Positions 48,994 through 57,556 of a stretch of DNA of 64,000 nt are shown here, in pieces. The stretch is from CAZJAH01 sp964544155. Lineage in GTDB: Bacteria > Bacteroidota > Ignavibacteria > Kapaibacteriales > UBA2268. The notes under the pieces were generated by a model. That model made no database searches. It was not told where the DNA came from and saw only the letters and a program-made list of their open reading frames with translations. A program made the position numbers and the translations under genes. The stretch is taken from the NCBI GenBank assembly GCA_964544155.1, contig CAZJAH010000001.1, positions 1 through 64,000 of the forward strand. The letters run 5' to 3'. The first letter of the stretch is position 1. Each line of letters opens with the position of its first letter.

Positions 48994-51105
48994 ATGGAAG
49001 ACCAGGGAAAAAAAATATTCAGCAGGCTAAGCAGGTTCATTCCTGTAACAAACGTTGCCCTAATAGTAATGTTTCTTATAACCCTTGCTATAAGGACAGC
49101 AGGTGACATAGCCCTTTACTTTTCAGGAAACCTTGGCTCGCCGGGCGGCCTTATATGGCAGAGCCTCACCGGTTTTGTACTGATAGCTGTGATCTTCGGT
49201 TACAGCCAGCTCGCCTATAGAAAGCAAAAATCGGCCGAATATAAGAATTATCTTTCAGGTTTTGTGAAAATCCTGGTTGCCATACTTGCTTTTACTCTGC
49301 TTTTGGAATTTATTCCTGACCCAATTAATAATGAAGGCATACCATCGGATTTTTTTATGCTTATAATTGCAGAAATTATTCCACTCACCGGAATAGTGAT
49401 ATGCTTTCTTATCGGTTCATATCTTTTTAAATGGCTTAACATACACAGACATAAAAAAACAAGGACTTACATAGAGATATCAGGGTTCATTCTTTTATAC
49501 GCTTTTACTTATGAATATCTCAGCTCGTTTTTTACCTTTCTCGAACATGATATAATTCTGTTTATTCACGGGGTCATTTTGGTAACAGGCATAATCACCG
49601 TTTTTCTGAATGCCAGAAGAAATTCCTGGATAGCGGTACTGCCAAGGCCAAACAAGCTTAAACTAATGTCTCTCAGTGCGGTAAATGTTGTCATTTCAAC
49701 CGTTTTAGCCGTAACGGTAGGCAGCCAGGGGTGGCTAAATGAAACCTACTATTTGCTGCTGCCCGGAATTGACGCGGTTGTATTCCTGACCTTCTCATAT
49801 TTCTCGGCTTATTCACTTAGAATATTCCTTGCTTCGATGGCCTCGCTGCCAACATCAGAAATTGTAGAAAGAAGGACTTCCGAATTAAGTTCGCTTACTT
49901 ACCTGAATAAGGTAGTTGCCGAAACAGTCGATCTGGAAGTGCTGCTCGATACCGTGACTGAGCTTGCCCTTAGATCCAGCGGCGCACATTCCGCCTGGTG
50001 CGAGATATACGAAAATGATTCAATCAAAATAAGGTCATCGCGAAATATTGATGATAACCTGCTCTACTCACTTCATCAGGATTACAGGCTCAAAAATTAC
50101 TTTAAAATGAACGCTAATCCTTTACTTATTGATTCGATAATAGAGAACAGGGATATATTCTTCATCAAGCAGTTTATGCCTCAATCGAATACTCTTATAG
50201 CGGTACCTTTGTATGAAGGAGCTTTAAGGGTTGGAACTTTGGTTGTGATAAATCACGAAGAATACAGTTTTGAGCAGGATGACCTGAAAGTACTCAGCGC
50301 TTTCAGCGATAATGTATCCATCGCTCTTGAGAATGCCAGACTGCTGAAGGATTCCATAGAGAAAGAAAAGTATCGCAGTGAGCTTAGCCTTGCAAGAAGA
50401 ATACAAAAGAACCTCCTCCCCGACAAACTGCCCCAGTTTGATAACTATTCAGTCGATGCCATTTCCATACCGGCGGATGAGATAGGAGGTGATTATTATG
50501 ATATAGTTACTCTGGCTGATGGCAGGCAATGCCTTCTGATAGCGGATGTTTCCGGCAAAGGCATCTCTGCCGCGATTATCATGGCGCAGCTCAAAGGAGT
50601 GGTAATGTCAATAGCTTCATCATCGAAAGGGGCGGCTGAGCTGCTCAGGAAGATAAACAGAACTCTGTACGGCACAATGGATAAGCAAATGTATATAACG
50701 ATGAGCGCCCTTGTTTTCGAAAATGAACCCGGCAGGCTGACATTTGCGCGCGCAGGGCATATGCCGATCATTTACAACAGAAATTCAGAAGCCGTAAGCA
50801 ATACACCAAAAGGCATAGGCATAGGGCTCACAGGGCCTGAACTTTTTGATAAGAACCTCGAAGAAATCGAGATTCCTCTGGATGAGGGTTCATCCTGCTT
50901 ATTATTTACTGACGGAATCAATGAATTAAGAAATGTACATAATGAAGAGTTTGGTTACAGCCCGATTAAAAGTTTTTTAAAAGGAAACAAATATTATGAC
51001 GCAGGCGTATTAAACCATAAGATTATTTCTGAACTGCGTGAATTCGCCGATTCCAATACACAGCATGATGATATAACCATTGTTTCGGTGGTCAGAAAAA
51101 AATAA
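48994..51105 (+). CDS. membrane-anchored GAF-SpoIIE/PP2C phosphatase
   Basis: A 703-residue signalling phosphatase. The N-terminal part (about 15-290) has about eight membrane helices of no recognised family. A helical linker and GAF domain (about 305-455) follow, then the SpoIIE/PP2C domain (about 470-703) with the metal-binding acids GGDYYD, ADVSGKG, FTDGINE and HDDIT. It would dephosphorylate the STAS antagonist encoded 72 bp downstream and start release of a sigma or other effector in response to a membrane or GAF ligand. It begins the operon with the STAS and HATPase genes. Confidence 0.9.
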   Translation: MEDQGKKIFSRLSRFIPVTNVALIVMFLITLAIRTAGDIALYFSGNLGSPGGLIWQSLTGFVLIAVIFGYSQLAYRKQKSAEYKNYLSGFVKILVAILAFTLLLEFIPDPINNEGIPSDFFMLIIAEIIPLTGIVICFLIGSYLFKWLNIHRHKKTRTYIEISGFILLYAFTYEYLSSFFTFLEHDIILFIHGVILVTGIITVFLNARRNSWIAVLPRPNKLKLMSLSAVNVVISTVLAVTVGSQGWLNETYYLLLPGIDAVVFLTFSYFSAYSLRIFLASMASLPTSEIVERRTSELSSLTYLNKVVAETVDLEVLLDTVTELALRSSGAHSAWCEIYENDSIKIRSSRNIDDNLLYSLHQDYRLKNYFKMNANPLLIDSIIENRDIFFIKQFMPQSNTLIAVPLYEGALRVGTLVVINHEEYSFEQDDLKVLSAFSDNVSIALENARLLKDSIEKEKYRSELSLARRIQKNLLPDKLPQFDNYSVDAISIPADEIGGDYYDIVTLADGRQCLLIADVSGKGISAAIIMAQLKGVVMSIASSSKGAAELLRKINRTLYGTMDKQMYITMSALVFENEPGRLTFARAGHMPIIYNRNSEAVSNTPKGIGIGLTGPELFDKNLEEIEIPLDEGSSCLLFTDGINELRNVHNEEFGYSPIKSFLKGNKYYDAGVLNHKIISELREFADSNTQHDDITIVSVVRKK

Positions 51106-51176
51106 TTCTTATGGAATGAATATTGCTAATGAAATTTTGATTTATCAATAATATTCCAAAATAAATGAGGGGATAA

Positions 51177-51539
51177 ATGCCAAAAGATTCTGATTTTAAC
51201 GTAAAAATTGAAAAGCTACAGGGTGTAGATATATTTTACCTGAGTGGATCTCTCGATGCTCATACCGCTCCGGTGCTTGAAAATTCTTTAAGTAAAGCCA
51301 TAAGCGGAGGAACCAACCGTATTGTAATTAATTTCGAGGATCTGGATTATATCAGCAGCGCGGGCCTTGGGGTGTTCATGGCTTTTATCGAGGATGTGAG
51401 AAATTTCGGAGGAGATATAAAGCTATCAAACATGAAACCAAAAGTTTTCTCGGTATTCGACCTTTTGGGATTCCCCATGCTGTTCGATATTGTAGATAAG
51501 CAAGAAAAAGCCATTGAGAAATTCAACCAAACTAATTAA
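51177..51539 (+). CDS. STAS-domain anti-sigma factor antagonist (SpoIIAA/RsbV-like)
   Basis: A 120-residue single STAS domain. The phosphorylation site is in DYISSAGLGV, with Ser61 aligning to the acceptor serine of SpoIIAA/RsbV. The N-terminal strand DIFYLSGSLDAHTAPVLEN is typical. In the partner-switch model it is phosphorylated by the kinase encoded next and reactivated by a PP2C phosphatase, then captures the kinase. GAGGGGA precedes the ATG. Six bases separate it from the HATPase gene. Confidence 0.92.
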   Translation: MPKDSDFNVKIEKLQGVDIFYLSGSLDAHTAPVLENSLSKAISGGTNRIVINFEDLDYISSAGLGVFMAFIEDVRNFGGDIKLSNMKPKVFSVFDLLGFPMLFDIVDKQEKAIEKFNQTN

Positions 51540-51545
51540 ACAGTA

Positions 51546-51977
51546 ATGTCCGAAGAAAATTCTATAATGTGGACCACAGGAGAATATACAGAACTTGGCA
51601 AGATCAGGTCGCGAGTGATCTCACGGGCTGTGAATTTCGGATTCAGCGATGATGATGCCCAGAAGATAGCATTAGCTGTTGATGAAGCTTGCTCAAACCT
51701 TATACAGCATGCTTATAATTTTGATAAAAAAAGAAAAATCGGCATAGCATTCAGCTGCGAAGGCTATAAATTCATCATTAGGATTTATGACGACGGCATT
51801 CCCTTTGACCCCAAGGAAGTAACCCCTCCGGATATGAAAGAATATTTTAAAGAATTCAGGCGCGGCGGCCTCGGTATTCATATCATCCGTAAAATAATGG
51901 ACGAAATTGAATACATACCCGGCAGCGGCAAAAACGGCAGGAATTTGCTTGAATTAAGGAAAAATCTACAATCATAA
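51546..51977 (+). CDS. HATPase serine-protein kinase/anti-sigma factor (RsbW-like)
   Basis: A 143-residue GHKL ATPase. The N box is ALAVDEACSNLIQHAY, the G1 box IYDDGIPFD and the G2 box RRGGLGIHII. This is the RsbW/SpoIIAB type, which phosphorylates its STAS partner and otherwise binds a sigma factor or other target. No sigma-B-like gene follows; the next gene is ccmC on the same strand after 59 bp. The target is therefore outside the window or unknown. Completes the phosphatase-antagonist-kinase set. Confidence 0.92.
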   Translation: MSEENSIMWTTGEYTELGKIRSRVISRAVNFGFSDDDAQKIALAVDEACSNLIQHAYNFDKKRKIGIAFSCEGYKFIIRIYDDGIPFDPKEVTPPDMKEYFKEFRRGGLGIHIIRKIMDEIEYIPGSGKNGRNLLELRKNLQS

Positions 51978-52036
51978 GCCTGCTTGTTAGTCTAAGCTCA
52001 ATAATTTATTCGTATAATATTAATCACAGATAGATC

Positions 52037-53053
52037 ATGAAAGGCATAGTAATATTTTCAAGCCTGGCTATCGGGCTGATATTAGGATTTTGGCCTGCCA
52101 TAAGCAAGCCTAAACCACTATTGTGGAAACTCATTGTTATTTTGTTGATAACAACAGGCGCGCTCATAACCCTTCTGCCCCCTCTCGGAGCAGGCCCCTC
52201 ATATGCCATGGCACTAAGAGAACAGGGCTTCAGAAATGAAATGCCGGTGATTGGCACACTTGAAAGTAAAGGTAATGATTCATATACAATCAGCCAGCTC
52301 GGTAAATCCGCGGTCACACTGGAAATAAACGGCATCATTGATGGAAACCCTGAAAAGGGAGATGTATTAATTGCGAACCTGTTGCCGGGTGATGAAGGTT
52401 TCAGCCATAATGAAGTGGTTTCGGTAAATCCTTTTCTACATTTTTCCTATATACCCAGCCTGGACGAAAGGATAAAGATAATGAACTTCCATGTTCCCAT
52501 GGCATGGGTTTCTGTACTGGCATATATGGTAGCTATGGTATTTTCGCTAATGTATCTGCGTAAAAGAGACTTTCGTTATGACCTCTACGCATCGTCATCT
52601 GCCGCTTTGGGGCTTATTTTTACTATACTGGCAACCGTTACAGGTATGCTATGGGCAAAATTCAACTGGGGCAGTTTCTGGAACTGGGATCCCAGGCAGA
52701 CCTCGATATTCGTGCTTATGCTGATATATGCCGCGTATTTCGCGCTGAGATCGGCCATAGATAAAGAAGACCTGAAGGCTAAGCTGAGCTCAGTTTATGC
52801 CATAATAGCCTTTGTGACTGTACCTTTCTTTGTATTCATACTGCCGCGGATAACAGAAGGTCTGCATCCGGGCTCTGCTGATAGCGGAAGTGCCGGCCCG
52901 CTCGTATCATCCAAGCCGGGAATGCTCGATTCCGGGCTCTTATACGGCTTTGGTATGACCATGGCGGGATTCACACTGCTTTACTTTTGGCTTATGAACT
53001 TACACATCAGGATGAAAAGCGCTGTTTACGAAATTATGTCTAAAAGGAGCTAA
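52037..53053 (+). CDS. ccmC: haem exporter CcmC (CcsA/CcmC family) with N-terminal extension
   Basis: A 338-residue membrane protein of cytochrome c maturation system I. The CcmC core (about 140-338) has the tryptophan-rich haem motif WGSFWNWDPRQT (211-222) flanked by His152 in NFHVPMAW and His277 in EGLHPGS. It passes haem to CcmE. The extra N-terminal part (1-140) consists of two membrane helices (about 3-20 and 30-50) and a soluble beta-rich segment (about 68-130, MPVIGTLESKGNDSYTI...). E. coli CcmC is about 245 residues without this extension. It begins the ccm cluster; ccmA and ccmB are not present here. Confidence 0.85.
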   Translation: MKGIVIFSSLAIGLILGFWPAISKPKPLLWKLIVILLITTGALITLLPPLGAGPSYAMALREQGFRNEMPVIGTLESKGNDSYTISQLGKSAVTLEINGIIDGNPEKGDVLIANLLPGDEGFSHNEVVSVNPFLHFSYIPSLDERIKIMNFHVPMAWVSVLAYMVAMVFSLMYLRKRDFRYDLYASSSAALGLIFTILATVTGMLWAKFNWGSFWNWDPRQTSIFVLMLIYAAYFALRSAIDKEDLKAKLSSVYAIIAFVTVPFFVFILPRITEGLHPGSADSGSAGPLVSSKPGMLDSGLLYGFGMTMAGFTLLYFWLMNLHIRMKSAVYEIMSKRS

Positions 53054-53062
53054 TCAAATATA

Positions 53063-53233
53063 ATGGAACAGTATTTAACCGATAACTCTATTTACGTTGT
53101 GCTGGGTATAGTCCTGCTCATCTGGGCAGGAATAATTATGTATCTTTTCTCGGTTGACCGCAAAGTCAAAAAATTCGAAAAAGAACTTGAAGAAAACAAA
53201 GAATTATCCAAGGGCAGGAATCCATTTGAATAA
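53063..53233 (+). CDS. ccmD: CcmD-like small membrane protein
   Basis: A 56-residue protein, 9 bp after ccmC. It has one membrane helix (about 11-29, YVVLGIVLLIWAGIIMYLF) and a charged C-terminal tail (KKFEKELEENKELSKG), which is the CcmD layout; CcmD is the small subunit that releases haem-loaded CcmE from CcmABC. Similarity at sequence level is low, as always for CcmD, so position and topology carry the call. Its last codons and stop belong to the first unit of a 21-bp repeat. Confidence 0.7.
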   Translation: MEQYLTDNSIYVVLGIVLLIWAGIIMYLFSVDRKVKKFEKELEENKELSKGRNPFE

Positions 53234-53280
53234 TTGCCCTTTCCATTTGAATAATTGCCCATTCCATTTGAATAATTGCC
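53222..53280. repeat. three tandem 21-bp-period repeats spanning the ccmD stop codon
   Basis: The 17-bp core CCATTTGAATAATTGCC starts at 53222, 53243 and 53264, so the period is 21 bp exactly; the 4-bp spacers differ. The first copy encodes the last three residues (PFE) and the stop codon of ccmD, and each copy restores the same codons and stop in frame. It fills the gap to the convergent TPR gene, which ends at 53282. Confidence 0.9.
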
Positions 53281-53281
53281 T

Positions 53282-54574
53282 TTAAAGAGCCTGCGCCCGG
53301 TGGTAATACCGGGCAGCCTCTTCTTTATCCCCCATTTTGTGATAAACTGAGGCAATATTCAGCAGGATTTGTTTCTTAAGCAGACGTTCCTGCTCAGTAT
53401 TTTTTGCCGTATACTTCAGGCCTTTTTTTAAAGCCTCTAACGCTTCATCATTTTTTCCTTTAAAAAAATAGACTGTCCCAAGGTTATTATAGATGTGCGC
53501 TCCTTCTATACCTGTAACTTTGAGTTCCTCTGATCCAGTAATTTGATTATAATGTTCGATAGCTTCATCGAGCTGTCCTGAACTGCGGTAAAGCTCTCCT
53601 AAATTATTGGCTGCGGCAAGGGCGTGCTTTTTGTACTTCCCGCCCAGGCGTTTAAATGCCCTGTAGGCTTGCTTATAATTGTAAACGGCTTCGTCCCAGA
53701 GACTGTCTTGAGCAAGCGAACCGGCCAGATCGTGGTAAGCGTAAGCCAGTGATACCGAATCTACAGGATCAAGATTCTCTTGTACCCTGATTATAGAGCG
53801 GTCTATGCTGAATTCCTTCTTGCGGTTGCCACTCATTTTAAAAAGCTGTTTAAATTGGTTGAGTACGGGTAAAAGCTCCCGGCTGTATTTCCCGTGCTTA
53901 TTAATAAGTATGGAAAGTTTTTGCCTGAGGTACTTCTCAGCCTCCTCATAATCAGACCTGGCTGCATTCAGGTCAATTAGTATTTCTACCGGCATCAGCA
54001 GGTTTTCATTATCGGGGCCTAACATATCCTCCCTGATCATCAAAGCTCTTTCAAGCTTCTCAACAGCTTTATCAGGTTCACCCTGCTCCCTGTAGAAAAG
54101 TCCCATATAATATGCCGTGTTACCTGTTTCGGGATGCATAGGCCCTAATCTGGATTCCTTGAATTCGAATGCTTTTTTGAAGTAAAATTCACTGCTGTCG
54201 GGTACATTAAGATTTTCATACGTCAAGGCAATATTATCATATATGCTCCCGAGTTCTGGAAGATTATGTCCAGCTGATGAAGTTATAAGATCTTCAGCCT
54301 GCAAAAAATAAAAAAGGGCCTGTTCATAATTCTCGGAATAAAGACTGTTTAATCCGATTAAATTCAGGGAAGAACCGGCCTTAGTGCTGTCATTATATTT
54401 CGTGACAGCAATATTATAGGCCTTTTCTGCTTTGTTAATTGATTTTTTATGGTTATCTTGTTGCAGATAATTAATAGCTTCGTCCATCAAACTGTCCCAA
54501 GATTCGTCCTGGGAATAGATATTTGACGTTACTAAAAATATTAAGAGGATTATACGTATTAATTTTTTAGACAT
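53282..54574 (-). CDS. exported tetratricopeptide-repeat protein
   Basis: A 430-residue protein. A signal peptide (about 1-21, ending near SNIYSQ) is followed by about nine TPR units (for example SLAYAYHDLAGSLAQDSLWDEAVYNYKQAY and ALAAANNLGELYRSSGQLDEAIEHY) over residues 30-425, as in kinesin-light-chain-type repeats. No catalytic domain or lipobox is present, so it would be periplasmic or surface-exposed and act as a protein-binding scaffold. It is inserted in reverse orientation within the ccm cluster, between ccmD and ccmE, with only 25 bp to the divergent ccmE start. Confidence 0.8.
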   Translation of the reverse strand: MSKKLIRIILLIFLVTSNIYSQDESWDSLMDEAINYLQQDNHKKSINKAEKAYNIAVTKYNDSTKAGSSLNLIGLNSLYSENYEQALFYFLQAEDLITSSAGHNLPELGSIYDNIALTYENLNVPDSSEFYFKKAFEFKESRLGPMHPETGNTAYYMGLFYREQGEPDKAVEKLERALMIREDMLGPDNENLLMPVEILIDLNAARSDYEEAEKYLRQKLSILINKHGKYSRELLPVLNQFKQLFKMSGNRKKEFSIDRSIIRVQENLDPVDSVSLAYAYHDLAGSLAQDSLWDEAVYNYKQAYRAFKRLGGKYKKHALAAANNLGELYRSSGQLDEAIEHYNQITGSEELKVTGIEGAHIYNNLGTVYFFKGKNDEALEALKKGLKYTAKNTEQERLLKKQILLNIASVYHKMGDKEEAARYYHRAQAL

Positions 54575-54599
54575 AATTAACTTTTAAACAGGATACATT

Positions 54600-54998
54600 A
54601 TGAAGCCAAGATACATTATAGGCGCTATAGTAATATTAGCCTTCGCGGCCGTAGCGATCTTTTCGTTTAACAGTGAAAAAATCGAATATTCAAATTTCGC
54701 CACAGCAAAGAACAATGATCAATTTGTTCAGGTGATCGGTTCCTGGGAACGCACCACCGACTGCAGCTACAATGCTGAGATAAATCAGTTCACCTTCACT
54801 ATGAAGGATAAAGAAGATAATGTAGCCAAAGTAGTGTACAGCGGCTCCAAACCTAATAATTTTGATATTGCCCCGATGGTAGTGGTCAAAGGGCGCTACG
54901 AAGGGGATATATTCAAAGCCGAGCATATTTTGACCAAATGCCCCTCAAAATATGAAGACGACATGGGCAGTGAAAATGAGCATAAAGCCTCAATTTAA
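54600..54998 (+). CDS. ccmE: CcmE-like haem chaperone with CxxxY motif
   Basis: A 132-residue membrane-anchored protein of c-type cytochrome maturation. One N-terminal helix (about 4-23) is followed by an OB-fold (about 28-110) and the haem attachment site in TKCPSKYEDD: Cys114 and Tyr118 form CxxxY. In E. coli the site is HxxxY; CxxxY variants are known from archaea and sulphate reducers such as Desulfovibrio. It should bind haem covalently and deliver it to CcmF. The tail after the motif is short and charged. Located 25 bp from the divergent TPR gene, before ccmF. Confidence 0.88.
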   Translation: MKPRYIIGAIVILAFAAVAIFSFNSEKIEYSNFATAKNNDQFVQVIGSWERTTDCSYNAEINQFTFTMKDKEDNVAKVVYSGSKPNNFDIAPMVVVKGRYEGDIFKAEHILTKCPSKYEDDMGSENEHKASI

Positions 54999-55038
54999 TT
55001 AATAATTATTCTGTAAAATAAATAAAAAGAACTTTATT

Positions 55039-57438
55039 ATGTTCGGTAAAGCGCTGATTTTCATGGGCTTCGGCCTTGCTTTGATCACTACGGTACTCTA
55101 TTTTCTATCAAATAAAAATTCAAAGCTCACGCCGATAGCCAGAAGCTCATATTTTGTACTTTCGGGTATCGCATTTTTAGCAGCGGGCTTTCTTATGATG
55201 AACATTCTGGAGCATAATTTCCAGTATTCATATATTTGGCAATACTCCGGTAAGAATTTGTCCACGTTTTTGACCATTACAACTTTCTGGGCCGGCCAAC
55301 AGGGATCCTTCATGCTTTGGATGACCATGTTGGTCCTTTTCGGACTGATAGTTATACCTTATGCCAAAAAGAATAATTATGAATCCCTGGCTATGGGCTT
55401 TCATTCACTTATTCTGCTATTTATTTTTGTACTTTTAATAAGTAAAAATCCTTTTGAATTCCTGTGGGAAACATATGCCGATCAGAATGTAGAGGTTGGT
55501 TTTGTCCCCGAAGACGGACGCGGGCTTAATCCCATACTCCAAAATTACTGGAATGTAATACATCCGCCGATACTGTTCCTTGGTTTTTCATCTATGGTCA
55601 TTCCGTTTACCTTCGCCCTGGCGGGATTATTCAAAAGGGAATATCAGCGATGGATCAATATCGCCATACCCTGGACTCTGCTTGCTACCGCTATGCTTGG
55701 GACAGGTATAATGCTCGGCGGATTCTGGGCTTATGAAACTTTAGGCTGGGGCGGATTCTGGGCATGGGACCCTGTTGAAAATTCTTCGCTCCTCCCCTGG
55801 CTTGTGGCGATAGCCCTGGTGCATACCATGCTAGTGCAAAAGCGTACCGGCGGCCTGGTTAAAACAAACTTCTTACTCGCAGCGGTTGGATTTGTATTGG
55901 TACTATATTCCACATTCCTTACAAGGAGCGGCATACTTGGCGATACATCAGTGCATTCATTCGGAGAGCCGGGGCAATCGGTATATGTACTATTGCTTAT
56001 CTTTCTAATAACCTTTGCCCTAATAAGTGTGGTAACCCTCTTACTCAGAATGCCTGAAATTAATAATAAAGCTCCAAAACCCGATTTTAATCCTTCTTCC
56101 AAAGAATTCCATTTATCCGTGGGATCCCTGGTAATACTGGCAGTTGCGACGATTGTTTTTATCGGCACAAGCTGGCCCATTGCCGCTGAATTCCTCGGAC
56201 AGCCAAAGGTAGCCATTGAACCGCCCACCTATGATAAACTAACTTTTCCGCTCGCTATTATCATTCTTATAATGAACGCTTTCGCCCTCCTTCTGGGATG
56301 GAAAAAGAGCGAGATGAAACAGGTTATAATCAAAGCCGGGATGTTCCTCGGCATAAGCCTTTTACTTACTGCAATACTTTACTTCGTGGGTGTTCAGCAC
56401 TTTGATTTCATGCTCCTCGGATTCGCGGCCATATTCTCGCTGCTGGTAAATGCTTACTTTATATTTAAATATGTTGTTAAGCGGCCTTCAAATACAGGCG
56501 CTTTCATCTCGCACACTGGATTAGCATTGCTGCTGCTTGGCGTTATTGCCAGCGGGGGCTATGAAAAAACCCAACATCTGCAGCTAAAGCAAAATGAAAC
56601 TAAATCAGTCTTCGGATATGATTTCACTTATGTCAAGAAAGACAGAATTGAAAAGCAATATATGGACAGAGAGAAATATCAGTATAATATAAAAGTCGAA
56701 AAAGGCAGCCGGGAAGTCATTCTCAACCCGATAATGTATTGGAGTGATTACAATGACAGGGAGTACCCCTATATGGTACCCGGAATAAAAACATTAGTGG
56801 ACAGGGATATTTATTTATCCCCGAAATCAATGGATTTCGAATTTAATTTTCCGACGGAAATACTGGGCAAAGGCGAAGCAGTACCCGTACCAATGGACAG
56901 CAGCTATAAAATACGTATGGTACAGTTCGATATGTCACATGCAATGACGCCGGATCAGTCGAATAATATATTATTCGGAGTGGTTACCGAATTCATAAAA
57001 GACGACAAGGTCTATACAGATACTCTTAACGCCCGTATGAACAGTCAGACAGGCGAAATGGATCCAATCTGGGTGCAGATCCCCGATACTGAGATTGATG
57101 CCTGTTTTTATCAGCTCATACGCGGGCAGATGATGTCCGATTCACGCTCTGCTTACGCCTTTAAGGAAACCGGCACACAGCTTCAGGAGCCGCAAGAGGT
57201 ATTCACTTTCGAAGTTACAATGAAACCTATGATGTACCTTGTATGGATTGGCACTGTGTTTACCATGATCGGTTTTGTTATTGCAATCAATAAGCATATA
57301 AGGCAGAGAAATCAGGTAAAGATTAATAACGGCGGCCAAAGCTTTGATAACACTGATAATTCCCCTGATAAAATCGCACTGGTAAGAAACGGCAACGGCG
57401 AATCAACTGAAAATGAACATAAACAGGAAGAGAAGTAA
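55039..57438 (+). CDS. ccmF: cytochrome c haem lyase CcmF
   Basis: A 799-residue polytopic membrane protein, larger than typical CcmF (about 650). The core (about 1-540) has about 13-14 helices with the haem motif GWGGFWAWDPVENSS (236-250), NVIHPPILFLGF with conserved His175, and TRSGILG.. typical of the CcmF/CcsA group. A periplasmic segment (about 510-730) precedes a last helix (about 730-755) and a charged cytoplasmic tail. It joins haem from CcmE to the CxxCH thiols of apocytochrome c. Next gene is the thioredoxin-like protein. Confidence 0.94.
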   Translation: MFGKALIFMGFGLALITTVLYFLSNKNSKLTPIARSSYFVLSGIAFLAAGFLMMNILEHNFQYSYIWQYSGKNLSTFLTITTFWAGQQGSFMLWMTMLVLFGLIVIPYAKKNNYESLAMGFHSLILLFIFVLLISKNPFEFLWETYADQNVEVGFVPEDGRGLNPILQNYWNVIHPPILFLGFSSMVIPFTFALAGLFKREYQRWINIAIPWTLLATAMLGTGIMLGGFWAYETLGWGGFWAWDPVENSSLLPWLVAIALVHTMLVQKRTGGLVKTNFLLAAVGFVLVLYSTFLTRSGILGDTSVHSFGEPGQSVYVLLLIFLITFALISVVTLLLRMPEINNKAPKPDFNPSSKEFHLSVGSLVILAVATIVFIGTSWPIAAEFLGQPKVAIEPPTYDKLTFPLAIIILIMNAFALLLGWKKSEMKQVIIKAGMFLGISLLLTAILYFVGVQHFDFMLLGFAAIFSLLVNAYFIFKYVVKRPSNTGAFISHTGLALLLLGVIASGGYEKTQHLQLKQNETKSVFGYDFTYVKKDRIEKQYMDREKYQYNIKVEKGSREVILNPIMYWSDYNDREYPYMVPGIKTLVDRDIYLSPKSMDFEFNFPTEILGKGEAVPVPMDSSYKIRMVQFDMSHAMTPDQSNNILFGVVTEFIKDDKVYTDTLNARMNSQTGEMDPIWVQIPDTEIDACFYQLIRGQMMSDSRSAYAFKETGTQLQEPQEVFTFEVTMKPMMYLVWIGTVFTMIGFVIAINKHIRQRNQVKINNGGQSFDNTDNSPDKIALVRNGNGESTENEHKQEEK

Positions 57439-57556
57439 TAATAACAAAATTGATGCGTTATAAGGATAATATTGCTGACTGGTAATATAATTCTTAAGAG
57501 TAAAGCAACGTCATTTTTATAAACTAATATTAATTACTAAAGGATTGGAGACTATA

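Noticed and set aside
53222..53280. CRISPR array
   Set aside because: Repeats are 17 bp with 4-bp spacers, no cas gene is near, and the unit overlaps a coding end.
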